Of a stretch of DNA of 22,289 bases, positions 8,874-18,003 are shown piece after piece. A model generated the notes under the pieces. The model made no database searches. It saw only the letters and a program-made list of their open reading frames with translations, and had not been told where the DNA came from. A program made the translations under genes and the position numbers. Origin of the DNA: Larix sibirica (taxonomy: Eukaryota > Streptophyta > Pinopsida > Pinales > Pinaceae); NCBI GenBank assembly GCA_004151065.3, contig NWUY0300042055.1:1-22289 (forward strand), in the 5' to 3' direction. Position 1 is the first letter of the stretch. Each line of letters opens with the position of its first letter.

Positions 8874-9427
8874 TGTTAGTGTTTAGTGGAGGTTATTCGT
8901 TGTTTACTCCACCCTATGCTAGATCTAGGAATTTACGAGTATTTTATTCTAAATGAAGTTGAGCTCCTCTCCTATATAAGAGAGTCTCTTCCTCATTTGT
9001 ACTCGTGGTTGGATTTTGAGAGTTTCCTCTCTATTGGAGCCAAATAGACATATCTTTCATGGAGAAAATCAAATTGTAAAGTTTATTTTTCCATTGCAAG
9101 TGTGGTTTTCTTGTTCTCACTTTTAATGTTACAAGTGATTTGTACAATAACTAGACTTGTAATTAGGGCCATAGAAAGGCAAAATCATCTCATTGGAAGG
9201 GATTAGGGACATAGAAAGGCAAAATCGTCTCATTGGAAGGGCTGTCAAAGAAAATCTCCTCCAATCCTTTGTTGACTTATGCATGATTTGTATTGTTATA
9301 GCATCTTGTCATCTTTAAGAGTATTTTCTTACTAATACTTCATTGCATAAATCACACCCTAAGTACAATGTTTTGAGTTGCCCTTTTATGGGATCTCCTA
9401 GTGATTTATTTTTATCATTTTGTAGCA
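8874..9427 (+). repeat. Candidate LTR with TATA box (duplicated at 9866-10419)
   Basis: It starts TGTTAGTGTTTAGTGG at 8874. A strong TATA box, CCTATATAAGAGAG, lies at 8971-8984, followed by a C/T-rich start-site region (GTCTCTTCCTC). It is taken to end at TGTAGCA (9427). No primer site was recognised and the true partner LTR is not in view; the second copy in the window is the assembly duplicate. A promoter-bearing LTR is the best explanation for this layout. Confidence 0.45.
9162..9241. repeat. 40-bp tandem repeat, two copies
   Basis: ATTAGGGCCATAGAAAGGC at 9162 recurs as ATTAGGGACATAGAAAGGC at 9202, and the full 40-bp units differ at only a couple of bases. The pair appears again at 10154-10233 in the assembly duplicate. 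Confidence 0.88.
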
Positions 9428-9479
9428 TGTTGGGGTTTGTTAGAGGATTGCGAAAGCAGCCCTAGTTTCCCCAACCTTT

Positions 9480-9785
9480 CAAGAACTCATCCCCTTTATT
9501 GGTCTAGATTCCTTTCGACTCCATTTGCCTTGTGGATTGGCACTAGTCTTCATGATCCTCCTCCCATCACTCCTTTATTATATACTACAACACAAGAAGC
9601 TACTCTTCCAAATCACCTTGTGCATGATTGTCTAAGCTTTAGTAATCCTTTCAGGAACTTGTCCCCTTTATTGGTCTAGATTCCTTTTGACTCCATTTGC
9701 CTTGTGGTTGGCACTAGTCTTCATGATCCTCCCATCACTCGTTTATTATACACTACAACACAAGAAGCTACTCTTCCAAATCACC
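9480..9785. repeat. 172-bp tandem repeat, second unit truncated by the gap
   Basis: CTTTATTGGTCTAGATTCC occurs at 9494 and 9666. The following sequence (GACTCCATTTGCCTTGTGG, CTTCATGATCCTCC, ACAACACAAGAAGCTAC) repeats in order with small indels. In the duplicate region the same array continues past the truncation point to about 10809, so the second unit there is complete. Confidence 0.85.
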
Positions 9786-9786
9786 N
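9786..9786. other. Single-N assembly gap 2
   Basis: Junction between two copies of the same 991-bp sequence. The end of the left contig aligns inside the right contig, and the start of the right contig aligns inside the left. That is the pattern of an overlap that was not merged. Confidence 0.92.
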
Positions 9787-10777
9787 CCATGTCATCAACA
9801 ACCACAACCTTTGTCATTAAAGCCTTCAGACTTGTCATCAATGACAACCATGCTCAACAAAAGTTTGTTAGTGTTTAGTGGAGGTTATTCGTTGTTTACT
9901 CCACCCTATGCTAGATCTAGGAATTTACGAGTATTTTATTCTAAATGAAGTTGAGCTCCTCTCCTATATAAGAGAGTCTCTTCCTCATTTGTACTCGTGG
10001 TTGGATTTTGAGAGTTTCCTCTCTATTGGAGCCAAATAGACATATCTTTCATGGAGAAAATCAAATTGTAAAGTTTATTTTTCCATTGCAAGTGTGGTTT
10101 TCTTGTTCTCACTTTTAATGTTACAAGTGATTTGTACAATAACTAGACTTGTAATTAGGGCCATAGAAAGGCAAAATCATCTCATTGGAAGGGATTAGGG
10201 ACATAGAAAGGCAAAATCGTCTCATTGGAAGGGCTGTCAAAGAAAATCTCCTCCAATCCTTTGTTGACTTATGCATGATTTGTATTGTTATAGCATCTTG
10301 TCATCTTTAAGAGTATTTTCTTACTAATACTTCATTGCATAAATCACACCCTAAGTACAATGTTTTGAGTTGCCCTTTTATGGGATCTCCTAGTGATTTA
10401 TTTTTATCATTTTGTAGCATGTTGGGGTTTGTTAGAGGATTGCGAAAGCAGCCCTAGTTTCCCCAACCTTTCAAGAACTCATCCCCTTTATTGGTCTAGA
10501 TTCCTTTCGACTCCATTTGCCTTGTGGATTGGCACTAGTCTTCATGATCCTCCTCCCATCACTCCTTTATTATATACTACAACACAAGAAGCTACTCTTC
10601 CAAATCACCTTGTGCATGATTGTCTAAGCTTTAGTAATCCTTTCAGGAACTTGTCCCCTTTATTGGTCTAGATTCCTTTTGACTCCATTTGCCTTGTGGT
10701 TGGCACTAGTCTTCATGATCCTCCCATCACTCGTTTATTATACACTACAACACAAGAAGCTACTCTTCCAAATCACC
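9787..10777 (+). repeat. Right copy of the 991-bp direct duplication
   Basis: Matches 8795-9785 with one mismatch seen (9835). It contains the same LTR-like start (9866), TATA box (about 9965), 40-bp pair (10154-10233) and 172-bp tandem units (10486 and 10658). It continues without a break into 10778 onward, so this copy gives the true right-hand context. Confidence 0.93.
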
Positions 10778-11057
10778 TTGTGCATGATTGTCTAGGCTTT
10801 AGTAATCCTATCCTAGGGAAGCCCCCGTTGAGTTGGAGAAGAGCTAACCTAAAGTGTAGAGAGGTGGTTATTGAGGTGACAGTGGGTAACACCTCTAAGT
10901 TATAATTGGGCTAGCTTTGTTCTTCGGGGTTTTAATCATAAATGCTAATTCAAGTTGTAACAAGGTCTACAGGATTTGGAGCTGCAGGTTCATTTTCACA
11001 AATTGGAAGAGTATTATAACCTGTTATAGCTGTAGGTTTGGTAAAAAGCTGCCTTGT
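10778..11057. other. End of 172-bp array and unassigned leader-like sequence
   Basis: The second 172-bp unit ends about 10809. Beyond it lies GTTGAGTTGGAGAAGAGC, then TTATTGAGGTGACAGTGGG (about 10868), a phrase that recurs in degenerate form near 12465. No coding motif is seen. Confidence 0.5.
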
Positions 11058-11216
11058 GAGCTGAGAGTTGTTATCACGTTTATAGATCCGACCATTTTGT
11101 AACTGCCATGAGAGCCAACTTGTCACCACATTTATAGAGCCAAGTTGTTTGTATCTGCCCCAAGAGCTGACCAGTTATCACTTTTATCGAGCCGACACTT
11201 GCGTAGCAAGTAGGGC
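11058..11216. repeat. Degenerate ~53-bp tandem repeat, three units
   Basis: Units start GAGCTGAGAGTTGTTATCAC at 11058, GAGAGCCAACTTGTCACC at 11110 and GAGCTGACCAGTTATCAC at 11164. Each carries a TTTATAGA/TTTATCGA block about 20 bp in and then a GCC-A word. Spacing is 52 and 54 bp. Confidence 0.75.
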
Positions 11217-11690
11217 GCTGTCTATAGCTTGGTGTGACAGTAGTTCTCAGGATCAACAATTCACAGAAGGGAGGCGCTAGCTTCGAGGCTTTAGGTTGGG
11301 TGTATTATTAGCATGCCAAAGTTGTGACCAACAGTAAGGAGGTGCAGCCCTGAATACTAGAATAGCATTGTCTCTATAATTAAGCAAGCATGTTTAAAGG
11401 AGGACCTAGTTCTATTTGGAGAGTTTGCTCAAATTTAGGGTCCATTGCACATATCTTTTAGTTGGTAAGTGAAGTGGTCATTGTTTTTAGCACTTAAAAG
11501 CAATGCATGCTTGGAGTAGCAATTTTTAGATCAATATCAGAGAGTTCAGTGCAGTTGTGGTTTCAATGCTATGCAAAACAAGAGAGGGTGCACTCCTAAT
11601 TTAGTCTCAGAGATGCATGCAAACTATGAACAAATATCAAGTAATCAGGCATATGAGAGAGAAAGCTTCATCTATTTTAGGGGCAGCAGC
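11217..11690. other. Unassigned non-coding sequence
   Basis: No long frame, tandem array or motif was recognised in these ~470 bp. Confidence 0.5.
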
Positions 11691-12060
11691 CATGCTTAAC
11701 GAAACTCCTTTAGCACATGTGTGTTGTTACAGCAGTCTTTAGTTTATTATTAGAGTGCATCCATGACACATCTGATGGTTGGCACCATGCACATGTACTC
11801 AGCAATTAGGGCACATTGACTTAGGTCATTTGAGGCCTATAAAATAATATTAAATCCTCATTGTAAAAGGTTGAATCCCAGAGACTGGCTCTATTCTAGA
11901 TTGACATTTGAATAAAGCCAGTTCATTGATCCACATGTGTTTTCTTGTTTTCCATGTACTTGATATCTAAATAGTGCAATCTTGACTTCTTTCTCTTGTA
12001 GGTTGCTAGGATTAGTTAGCATATTTTGAAGGTTATTTCCTCTAATCTGCAATAGCTGTT
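11691..12060 (+). other. Possible degenerate LTR (TATA and poly(A) signals)
   Basis: CCTATAAAATAAT at 11836-11848 is a good TATA box. About 75 bp further, AATAAA at 11911-11916 could be the poly(A) signal of an R region, and pyrimidine-rich sequence follows (CTTTCTCTTGTAG). This spacing suits a retroelement LTR, but no boundaries, primer site or partner were found. What follows at 12140-12510 resembles the region after the LTR-like segment at 8874-9427, which supports the idea. Confidence 0.35.
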
Positions 12061-12139
12061 GCAGATTTTCAGTGACCCCTCCAAGCCCCTGAGGATATAT
12101 AGAATGGGAAATTCACTACTTTGCTCCCTCATAGTGACC

Positions 12140-12510
12140 AAGACAAAGTTATCATCGACTCATCAGCACCCAACCCAAGTATTCAACTTATACCTTATTT
12201 CTATGGCAAGATTCTTCCATCTTAGAAACCTCGCCCCTATTCTCCATCTCCCTTCGAACGCCTGTTCTAGATTGACTTTGACCCCATCATCCCTTGAAAA
12301 GCACTGGTCTTCTCTAATTCTTCCCACCTAGTTATAAGTTTGACATAGAAGTTTATTTACCTGCAACACAATCGTATTGTTCAATTAACTAGTAAGTTGC
12401 AGGTAGAGTTAGGGATACCCTCCTGGTGTTGGCCTGAACCAACCCTAAAAGAGAGGCATATACATTGAGGTGACAGTGAGCGTGGTGTCTACAAGTTGCA
12501 CTGAGTCTCT
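12140..12510 (+). repeat. Degenerate relative of the 9480-10890 leader region
   Basis: TTCTAGATTGACTTTGACCCCATCATCCCTTG, shortened here to its key words TCTAGATT-GACTTTGACCCC, lines up with GGTCTAGATTCC-TTTTGACTCC of the 172-bp unit. AGCACTGGTCTTC lines up with GGCACTAGTCTTC, and ATTGAGGTGACAGTG occurs after both. The order is kept over more than 300 bp, so the two regions are old copies of one repeat family. The open frame at 12059-12331 is not supported as a gene. Confidence 0.5.
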
Positions 12511-13536
12511 AGTGAAGAAAGCAGTGCGGGTTCAAGTGTTAAGAATAGGCTAAGTGACAAGGATTCATGCTTTGCAAAAGGGATAGCATAAATGAATCAA
12601 CTACCTAAATTTTACAATTGAAACCAACCAATTTTAGTCATTGATTTAATGTTGTGGCGGCCTCATCATAGCCATTGATTTAGGCATAAGTCATAGGACC
12701 CTGAAGACAAGTGTCATCAATCTCATATTGCTACATATCATTCTTTCCACAAAGATCAAGTGGACCCAATTCATTATGTGTGCATATTAGATGCTTCGAG
12801 ATGTCTCCCTTACACATATCATAATCGTCACATCATTTGCCAATTGTCCCCTATCGTAATAAGCCATGTAAGATCCCAGACAACAAGTAAAAGGCCAAGC
12901 TAGCCTGATGCAATCAACTAGGCCACCAAGTGCGTCTAGAAGGATGTTGTAAAAGAACAGAGTGGGGGCATAGAGTGAGGGCAGGAATAGGGGCACCATT
13001 CTCGAAAAAACTCAAGAACAAAGCATACCAAGAGTGTTTTGTACAGTGTATATTTTCATATATTATAATGCATATATTTTCAAAAAAAACTTGCAAAACG
13101 CCAATTTAGTTGCAGAAAATATGCAATTTGTGTTACTTGTAGATGAATACTACATTCGCATGAACTTAAAAAAATGCCATCTATAGTCAACTAATCATTA
13201 GAGCATCAACCATTTAGTACACACTACATAGATAACATAAACCATCTAGAAGTTACGAACTTACAATTTTTTTTACTAGATAATAGGAATTAGACTAGGA
13301 ATTTATGAATGAAATAGCCCATCATGACCAAATACTTATGTTTACAAAAATAGGCCATGTGAGATATTTCATATTAAAAACTGAATCTGAAAAATGAAAG
13401 GCTGAACACTGAAATAATAAACTACGTTGAAGTATACGACAAGTAAAGAAGTGAAAAAGGAGAAACAATTATTCTAATACCCACTTTTCCTTCCTGTGCG
13501 CACAACCATGATGCCCACATAGCTATGGAATGGAGG
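12511..13536. other. AT-rich non-coding stretch
   Basis: No protein motif was recognised on either strand. The part at 13040-13090 is almost pure A/T with runs of TATATTTTCATATATT type. It lies downstream of the hAT pseudogene and may include that element's 3' end, but I could not find a convincing terminal inverted repeat or 8-bp target duplication. Confidence 0.45.
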
Positions 13537-14215
13537 TTATGAAGATGAAAACATTGGAGTCTTGGACAGGGTGATCATGGTGGTGGATAGGTGTGACATA
13601 TCAACACAATCATCCTCCTCTAGATTGTTGTCCCAAGTCTTATATGTTTTAATACTTCCACGCCTCACAATAATAGACTACGACTGCAAGTTGTAATGCA
13701 CATAAGCCAAGAAGCTCTTTGCCCTATCTACATTCAACTTGCTTTGCTTGACACTGTGGATGAAACAATAGGTGCTCCAACACCTTTATGTGAAAGAAGT
13801 GTTCACGACTTGTGAAAGCACTAGTGTTACCAAGTGTTGCAATTGTTGGGTAGAACCATAATACATGTTCCACCACTAGAGATAAGTCATATTTTCTTGA
13901 TATCACACTACATCGTATGAACAAAGCTTCCATGGCCACTGATAAAGTTGTTCAATTGTTGTCATATGATATCAAACTCCTCATTAGGGGACAGTTTGTC
14001 TAATGCTTTCAGAAAACCACTCTAAACCTCTGGATCCATGTACAATTTTCTCTTCGCTCCACCAACAAGCATTAGTGTTTCCAACCATGATGTAGAATAA
14101 TATTTTGGTGTAAGGACATGTGCTAAGGCATGGAGTGGAATATTTAGCTTCACCCGTCGTTTTTCCACCTCTATACGAATATGGATATACAAGCTCACAT
14201 CTCTAGGCTTAGTGA
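13537..14215 (-). pseudogene. hAT-family transposase, C-terminal half, degenerate
   Basis: This was the transposase of a cut-and-paste hAT DNA transposon. On the minus strand, at 14165-14060, one frame reads IPLHALAHVLTPKYYS, the hAT pattern before the insertion domain. DPEV and SGFLKALDKLSPNEEF follow, broken by TAG and TGA codons. After a frameshift near 13880 comes WWNMYYGS (about 13875-13852), the hallmark Trp pair of the hAT C-terminus. Next come LSQVVNTS and a TAA, then RCWSTYCFIHSV (about 13795-13757) and NVDRAKSFLAYVHYNL (about 13735-13688), the dimerisation region. The frame ends in a charged tail (YKTWDNNLEEDDC) with TAA near 13537. No single long ORF reveals it; the block order does. 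The N-terminal BED finger and RNase H start are not seen upstream. Confidence 0.85.
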
Positions 14216-14567
14216 TATTCTTGATCTAGCTTAGCATGGTGTCTGTTAGTACCTAGCTTTGCACCTAGGGCTGTCTACTTTCACAGACTTCTATACTTGA
14301 GACCCAAAGTTTTTAAAACCCGTTTGAAAGTTGTCTTAAACTTCTCACTCCAGATAAGCCCTTATCCTTGAAGTTCTGCAACATGAATTTTTGTGCTTGC
14401 TGTATTACATTTTGTTTTCAGTTTAATAGTTGGTTTGTTAACATGTTAAGTTGGCACAAATTTGCATGTTTGTTGTCCTATTAGTTTGCAGGGGCTATTT
14501 GTGCAATGCTCCAGCATTTAAGAAGAAAGGCAGTTGGCTTTAAGGATAAAATTGTTCTAGGTCATCA
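14216..14567. other. Unassigned non-coding sequence
   Basis: About 350 bp between the hAT pseudogene and the 24-bp array. TGTTAGTACCTAGC near 14244 could be an LTR start, but no matching end or partner was found. No coding motif. Confidence 0.4.
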
Positions 14568-14680
14568 CGCTGCAGAACTGTTATGCAACTGCACTGCAAA
14601 ATGATTATGTAGTTGCGCTCTGGAATGGTTCGGAAGTTGCACAGCAAAATTAATTAGGCAGTACTGCAGAATTGTCAAAG
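14568..14680. repeat. 24-bp degenerate minisatellite, four and a half units
   Basis: Units begin CGCTGCAGAACTG at 14568, CACTGCAAAATG at 14592, CGCTCTGGAATGG at 14616, CACAGCAAAATTA at 14640 and CTGCAGAATTG at 14664. The first four are exactly 24 bp each and most end in a (A/G)(A/G/T)CTG or (A/G)GTTG word. The period is a multiple of three, but the frames contain stops, so a coding repeat is unlikely. Confidence 0.75.
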
Positions 14681-14945
14681 CACTCATTATCCCATCCGCC
14701 TTCAATCACATCAAATTTCTGTGGGAGATGAATGGAGATTGTGGGCAATTATGAGAACATTTGGGTTTGCATTCAATGAATTTATCACTACTATCACAAA
14801 ACCTAAAGCCCTGTAAATATATGATTAATCCTACAGCTCAGTAAACCAGAAGCTTTGTCGGTTGTCTCCTGCCCGAATTAGTTTAAGTCTTGAAGAATAC
14901 CTGGGTCATCTTCAAATACTTCTCTTTTCCTGTTACAATACCAAA
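14681..14945. other. Upstream region of the broken gene at 14946
   Basis: Non-coding. A weak TATA-like TGTAAATATATG at 14812-14823 lies about 125 bp before the ATG at 14946, a plausible promoter distance but unsupported otherwise. The same reading frame is open upstream to 14862, but the MASKQSG start suits the first ATG in a plant context (AAAATGGC). Confidence 0.35.
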
Positions 14946-16990
14946 ATGGCATCGAAGCAAAGTGGGCAGCTTGTTAGATATGAGCCAGTGGGTTCGGAGG
15001 TGCTAGAGACGTACCCAGAATTTGGGCAAAAGTTCAAGCAAGTTGGATGGTTTCGATATTGTAAAAAATTGCAAGGGCACTTCACTCCTATGGCTTAGGC
15101 ATTTGCACAGAGTTTCGATGGAAAGAATGTTACAGTCGGCTATCTTACTTTTCCTGTGACGGAAAATTCTATTGCAATGGCTTCCAAACAACCCCAAGGA
15201 GGTGAACGTTGATTCAAGTTGCAAGGAGTAAGCACGCCAGATTGTAACCGGTTTCTGCTCGCAACCCATCAAAGTCCTGACTGGCGTAAAGGCATCCCGA
15301 GGGCTTGGCTCAAAATTGAGTACAGCGATCTGCTCAAGCTGGTTCAGAGGTACGTAACTGGAGAGGGGAGGTACACTACAATCCATTTGTATCATATGCG
15401 ATTTTTATTGCATTTGGAAGGGATTTTCCCCATGAATTTGCCTTTCTTCTTTCTTAAAAGCCTAAGAAAAATGGCCGCTAGGGCACAAAAATCCCCAAAT
15501 AGCCGACACGGAATCTATCAAGAAGCGGCATTCAAGCCCTAATCAAACTGCTAGTTTTGCAAGAATTGGGCAAATTTAACCATAGCTAGGAACAATTCCT
15601 ATTAGACTTTGAATTTGTAACCCCAGATAACCTCCCATCTTCCTCTCGCGTTGTTGAAGTCACCTCAGTCAAAACAGAGTCAACGCAGTTATTTGAAATC
15701 GGAGAAATAGGTTGTTCTTCTACAGAGCCTAACACGAAGGAGCAAGATGAGGGTCAAACCAGTGGGAAACATAAAGGTGAAATGGAATTCAAGGACTCGG
15801 GTAATAAAAAGCTGCAATTTTCATCACAAAGGGAAATTAAAAACCCTAACCCTGAACCAATCAAGGCATGTACAGGAACGGAGGAAGGTAGGGTGATGAC
15901 TCGCAGAATGAGAGGGGCATTAAAACAACCTTCTGACCAAAATTCCATCCTACAGGAGGTCATTGACGGTAAAGGTCAAACCAAAAATCAAAGAAAGCGA
16001 AATGAGCCCAAGCCTTGTCCTCTGCGCAAACCTCATACTAGAGCAACAAATAAACTACGATTGAATTTCAAGTCTCAATTTGGTCCTTCTTTGAAAGAGA
16101 ACAAGGTTATTGATCTTGAAGCTTCCCCAAGCAAGAGTGTAAAGAAGCTCAAATGAACAAAGGTAAAGACCAAGACATAGAAACCAGCCCACACTATAGC
16201 ATGTCAAGGAAAAGGAGCAGCTCGTCTTGAAGAGATTTCTGAAGATGAATCAAAATCATTTTTAGAGAAAGAGAGAAAGGTTGCACAATTTCTGGCTAGT
16301 CTGGAAGAGGCTATTAACATTATTCCATGTTCTCCAGAACCAAAACCTGTTAATCTCGTTGTCTTTGAAGAAGTGGAATAAAAACCATGTGCAAAACCTG
16401 TTACAGGCAAGAAATTCGAGCCAGATCTTATATCTCCTGAGAAACTTAAAGAAGAAAATTCAGTGGAACCTCTAGCTAAGGAAGAAATTGCTTCCCCTGA
16501 ATCTGAAGGCAAAACAGAGGAAATTAATCAGGGGTCGAAGAATCAGAAATTAAAGAGAAAAGTGAAGATGTATAAGGATTTGGTCAAGGGTTTAAGACAA
16601 GAAAATCAACTGTTACAAGACAAAGCAAACAGGGTCGATAACAAAAGAGCAAATTTGATGGTCAGATTTCACAAAGGTGTGTCGATTTGCCCAAAAATTA
16701 AAGAAGATCAATGCAAAACTACTCAGACAAAAGAGATATTGGAAAGAAGAGTGCAAGTAGCAAAGAAAGAAGACTATGGAAAGCAATGAAAAACTGGGAA
16801 TCTTAACCAATCTAGGCACACATGTTCTTCAAGACACAATGCAAAATCATAATCGACCACTGGAAATCAGATGAGGATAAAGACTGGATCTCCAAGTTGT
16901 TGTTACAGATGCTAGGGATTTTACACTGACAAGAAGCAATATTGAAGACCCAACTATCAGCTTATCAGTTCTAGATTTTGATTTTACTAA
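14946..16990 (+). pseudogene. Unidentified protein: conserved-looking N-domain, charged middle, coiled coil
   Basis: One long gene-like frame, broken in few places. From ATG 14946 it encodes MASKQSGQLVRYEPVG, then GWFRYCKKLQGHF, a stop TAG (15096-15098), SFDGKNVTVGYLTFPVTE, GGER and TGA (likely a former Trp). PDWRKGIPRAWLKIEYSDLL and LPFFFLKSLRKMA follow. A frameshift near 15480-15540 moves to the frame that runs to 16789, interrupted only by TAG near 15586, TGA 16154-16156, TAG near 16180 and TAA near 16380. The middle is Lys/Glu/Ser-rich with basic clusters. Residues around 16545-16660 (KRKVKMYKDLVKGLRQENQL) form a heptad-like coiled coil. A further frame from 16786 reads HMFFKTQ and DHWKSDEDKDWISKL to about 16990. 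I weakly recall similar hypothetical proteins in conifers; Gag-like or plant-mobile-domain-like origin is possible but unproven. Confidence 0.6.
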
Positions 16991-17700
16991 ATTTGTATTA
17001 AGTATGAGATGGGACTTCAAGACTTGATCTATAATCTGATGAGGTGTCCCTCTAAAATAGGATCTTAGAATCATTTTGGTTAAGTCAGATCATCTTTTGA
17101 TTCTATAGTCTATTTTTAGTAAGTAAATGTTTATCGAATCCCAAAGAAAGTGTCTAGACTATTATGATGTAAAATCTATATATTGTAAAGCTGATGAGAA
17201 GCTAGGGGTTCGATTTTGGAAGGCTACAAGATTGTCATCTCATTTTTGTAAGAATACAGTACAGTTGCTATGAGCTTTTGATTATGAATGAATTGTGAAC
17301 TTTGTGCCTACTTATTTGTTGATGATTGATTATTGAATTGATTACAGAATTGTATGCGCTGCATAACCTAAATTACAAAACTAATGGTATATACGTTGTC
17401 TATGCACATTACCTGTGATTTATAATATGTTTTCTTTCAACTTCTTTATATAACGTTGTTGTATATGGAATAAAGTATAGTACATGAAAGTTATAGCTTA
17501 TCTCTTTGATGTATTCGTCTTTAGTCTCATGGTTGTAATTTCTGATACATTTGGCTCATAATTCAGAACTTCTTTTGTTCATAGTTACTACTTGAACCAC
17601 CCTCCTTCCTTGGCCCTATCTTCAACCACCCTTCTAAAACAAACCAAATGTATTTAATTTCCTTTCCTAAGTGCCCTAGCTTTGCCCTGTAGCAGTCCAA
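16991..17700. other. AT-rich non-coding sequence downstream of the broken gene
   Basis: No coding motif. Possible poly(A) signals such as AATAAA (near 17469) occur, but the composition makes these common. No LTR ends or tandem arrays were recognised. Confidence 0.45.
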
Positions 17701-17706
17701 TGCAGA

Positions 17707-17983
17707 GTGTTCATTTGCTCGCATGCCTCCCCAGTGACTAATCAGTCTTATGGAATCGCATTTTAATAACCCCCTTTCTTTTTCCCTAAGTTGTGGAGCA
17801 AATCAAGACCTTTCCATGGGCCCCACATTTAAAAATAATTAAAAGAAGGAAAATGTTGGATTGTGTGGACTTAACATGGTGTCCATTTGCTCATACACCT
17901 CCTTGATGACTGGTTGATCTGATGAAGCGGGTTTTAATGTTTCTCTTACTAATTGTGGGGCCTATAGGGCCTTCCCGTGGTTA
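17707..17983. repeat. Degenerate tandem duplication, period about 168 bp
   Basis: GTGTTCATTTGCTCGCATGC (about 17717) lines up with GTGTCCATTTGCTCATACAC (about 17880). Each is followed by a CTCC...TGA(C)TGG/CTAAT, then GCATTTTAAT or GGGTTTTAAT, then GTGG(A/G)GC and CCTTTCCATGG or CCTTCCCGTGG. The two units are old and share perhaps two thirds of positions by eye. Confidence 0.6.
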
Positions 17984-18003
17984 CCCATATAGTTACCCAT
18001 ATA
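17980..18003. repeat. Perfect 12-bp tandem duplication
   Basis: GTTACCCATATA occurs twice in a row (17980-17991 and 17992-18003), followed by A-rich sequence. This is typical of slippage or a small double-strand-break repair scar. Confidence 0.9.

Larger units (their letters stand above)
8795..9785 (+). repeat. Left copy of a 991-bp direct duplication
   Basis: Every base from 8795 to 9785 can be matched at an offset of 992 to 9787-10777. Only one difference was seen (A at 8843, T at 9835). The copy ends exactly at the N at 9786, and the second copy starts on the next base. It carries an LTR-like segment, a 40-bp tandem pair and a 172-bp tandem pair. This is very probably the same genomic segment assembled twice. 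Confidence 0.93.

Noticed and set aside
9401-9679. 92-codon open frame, present identically at 10393-10671
   Set aside because: Its perfect conservation is due to the assembly duplication. It contains the 172-bp tandem repeat and has no motif.
8795-10777. The two 991-bp copies as the LTR pair of one retrotransposon
   Set aside because: There is one base (N) between them, no internal region, and the boundaries coincide with the gap instead of TG...CA ends.
12059-12331. 90-codon open frame after the possible LTR
   Set aside because: The segment aligns with non-coding leader-type repeat at 9480-10890 that has no matching frame.
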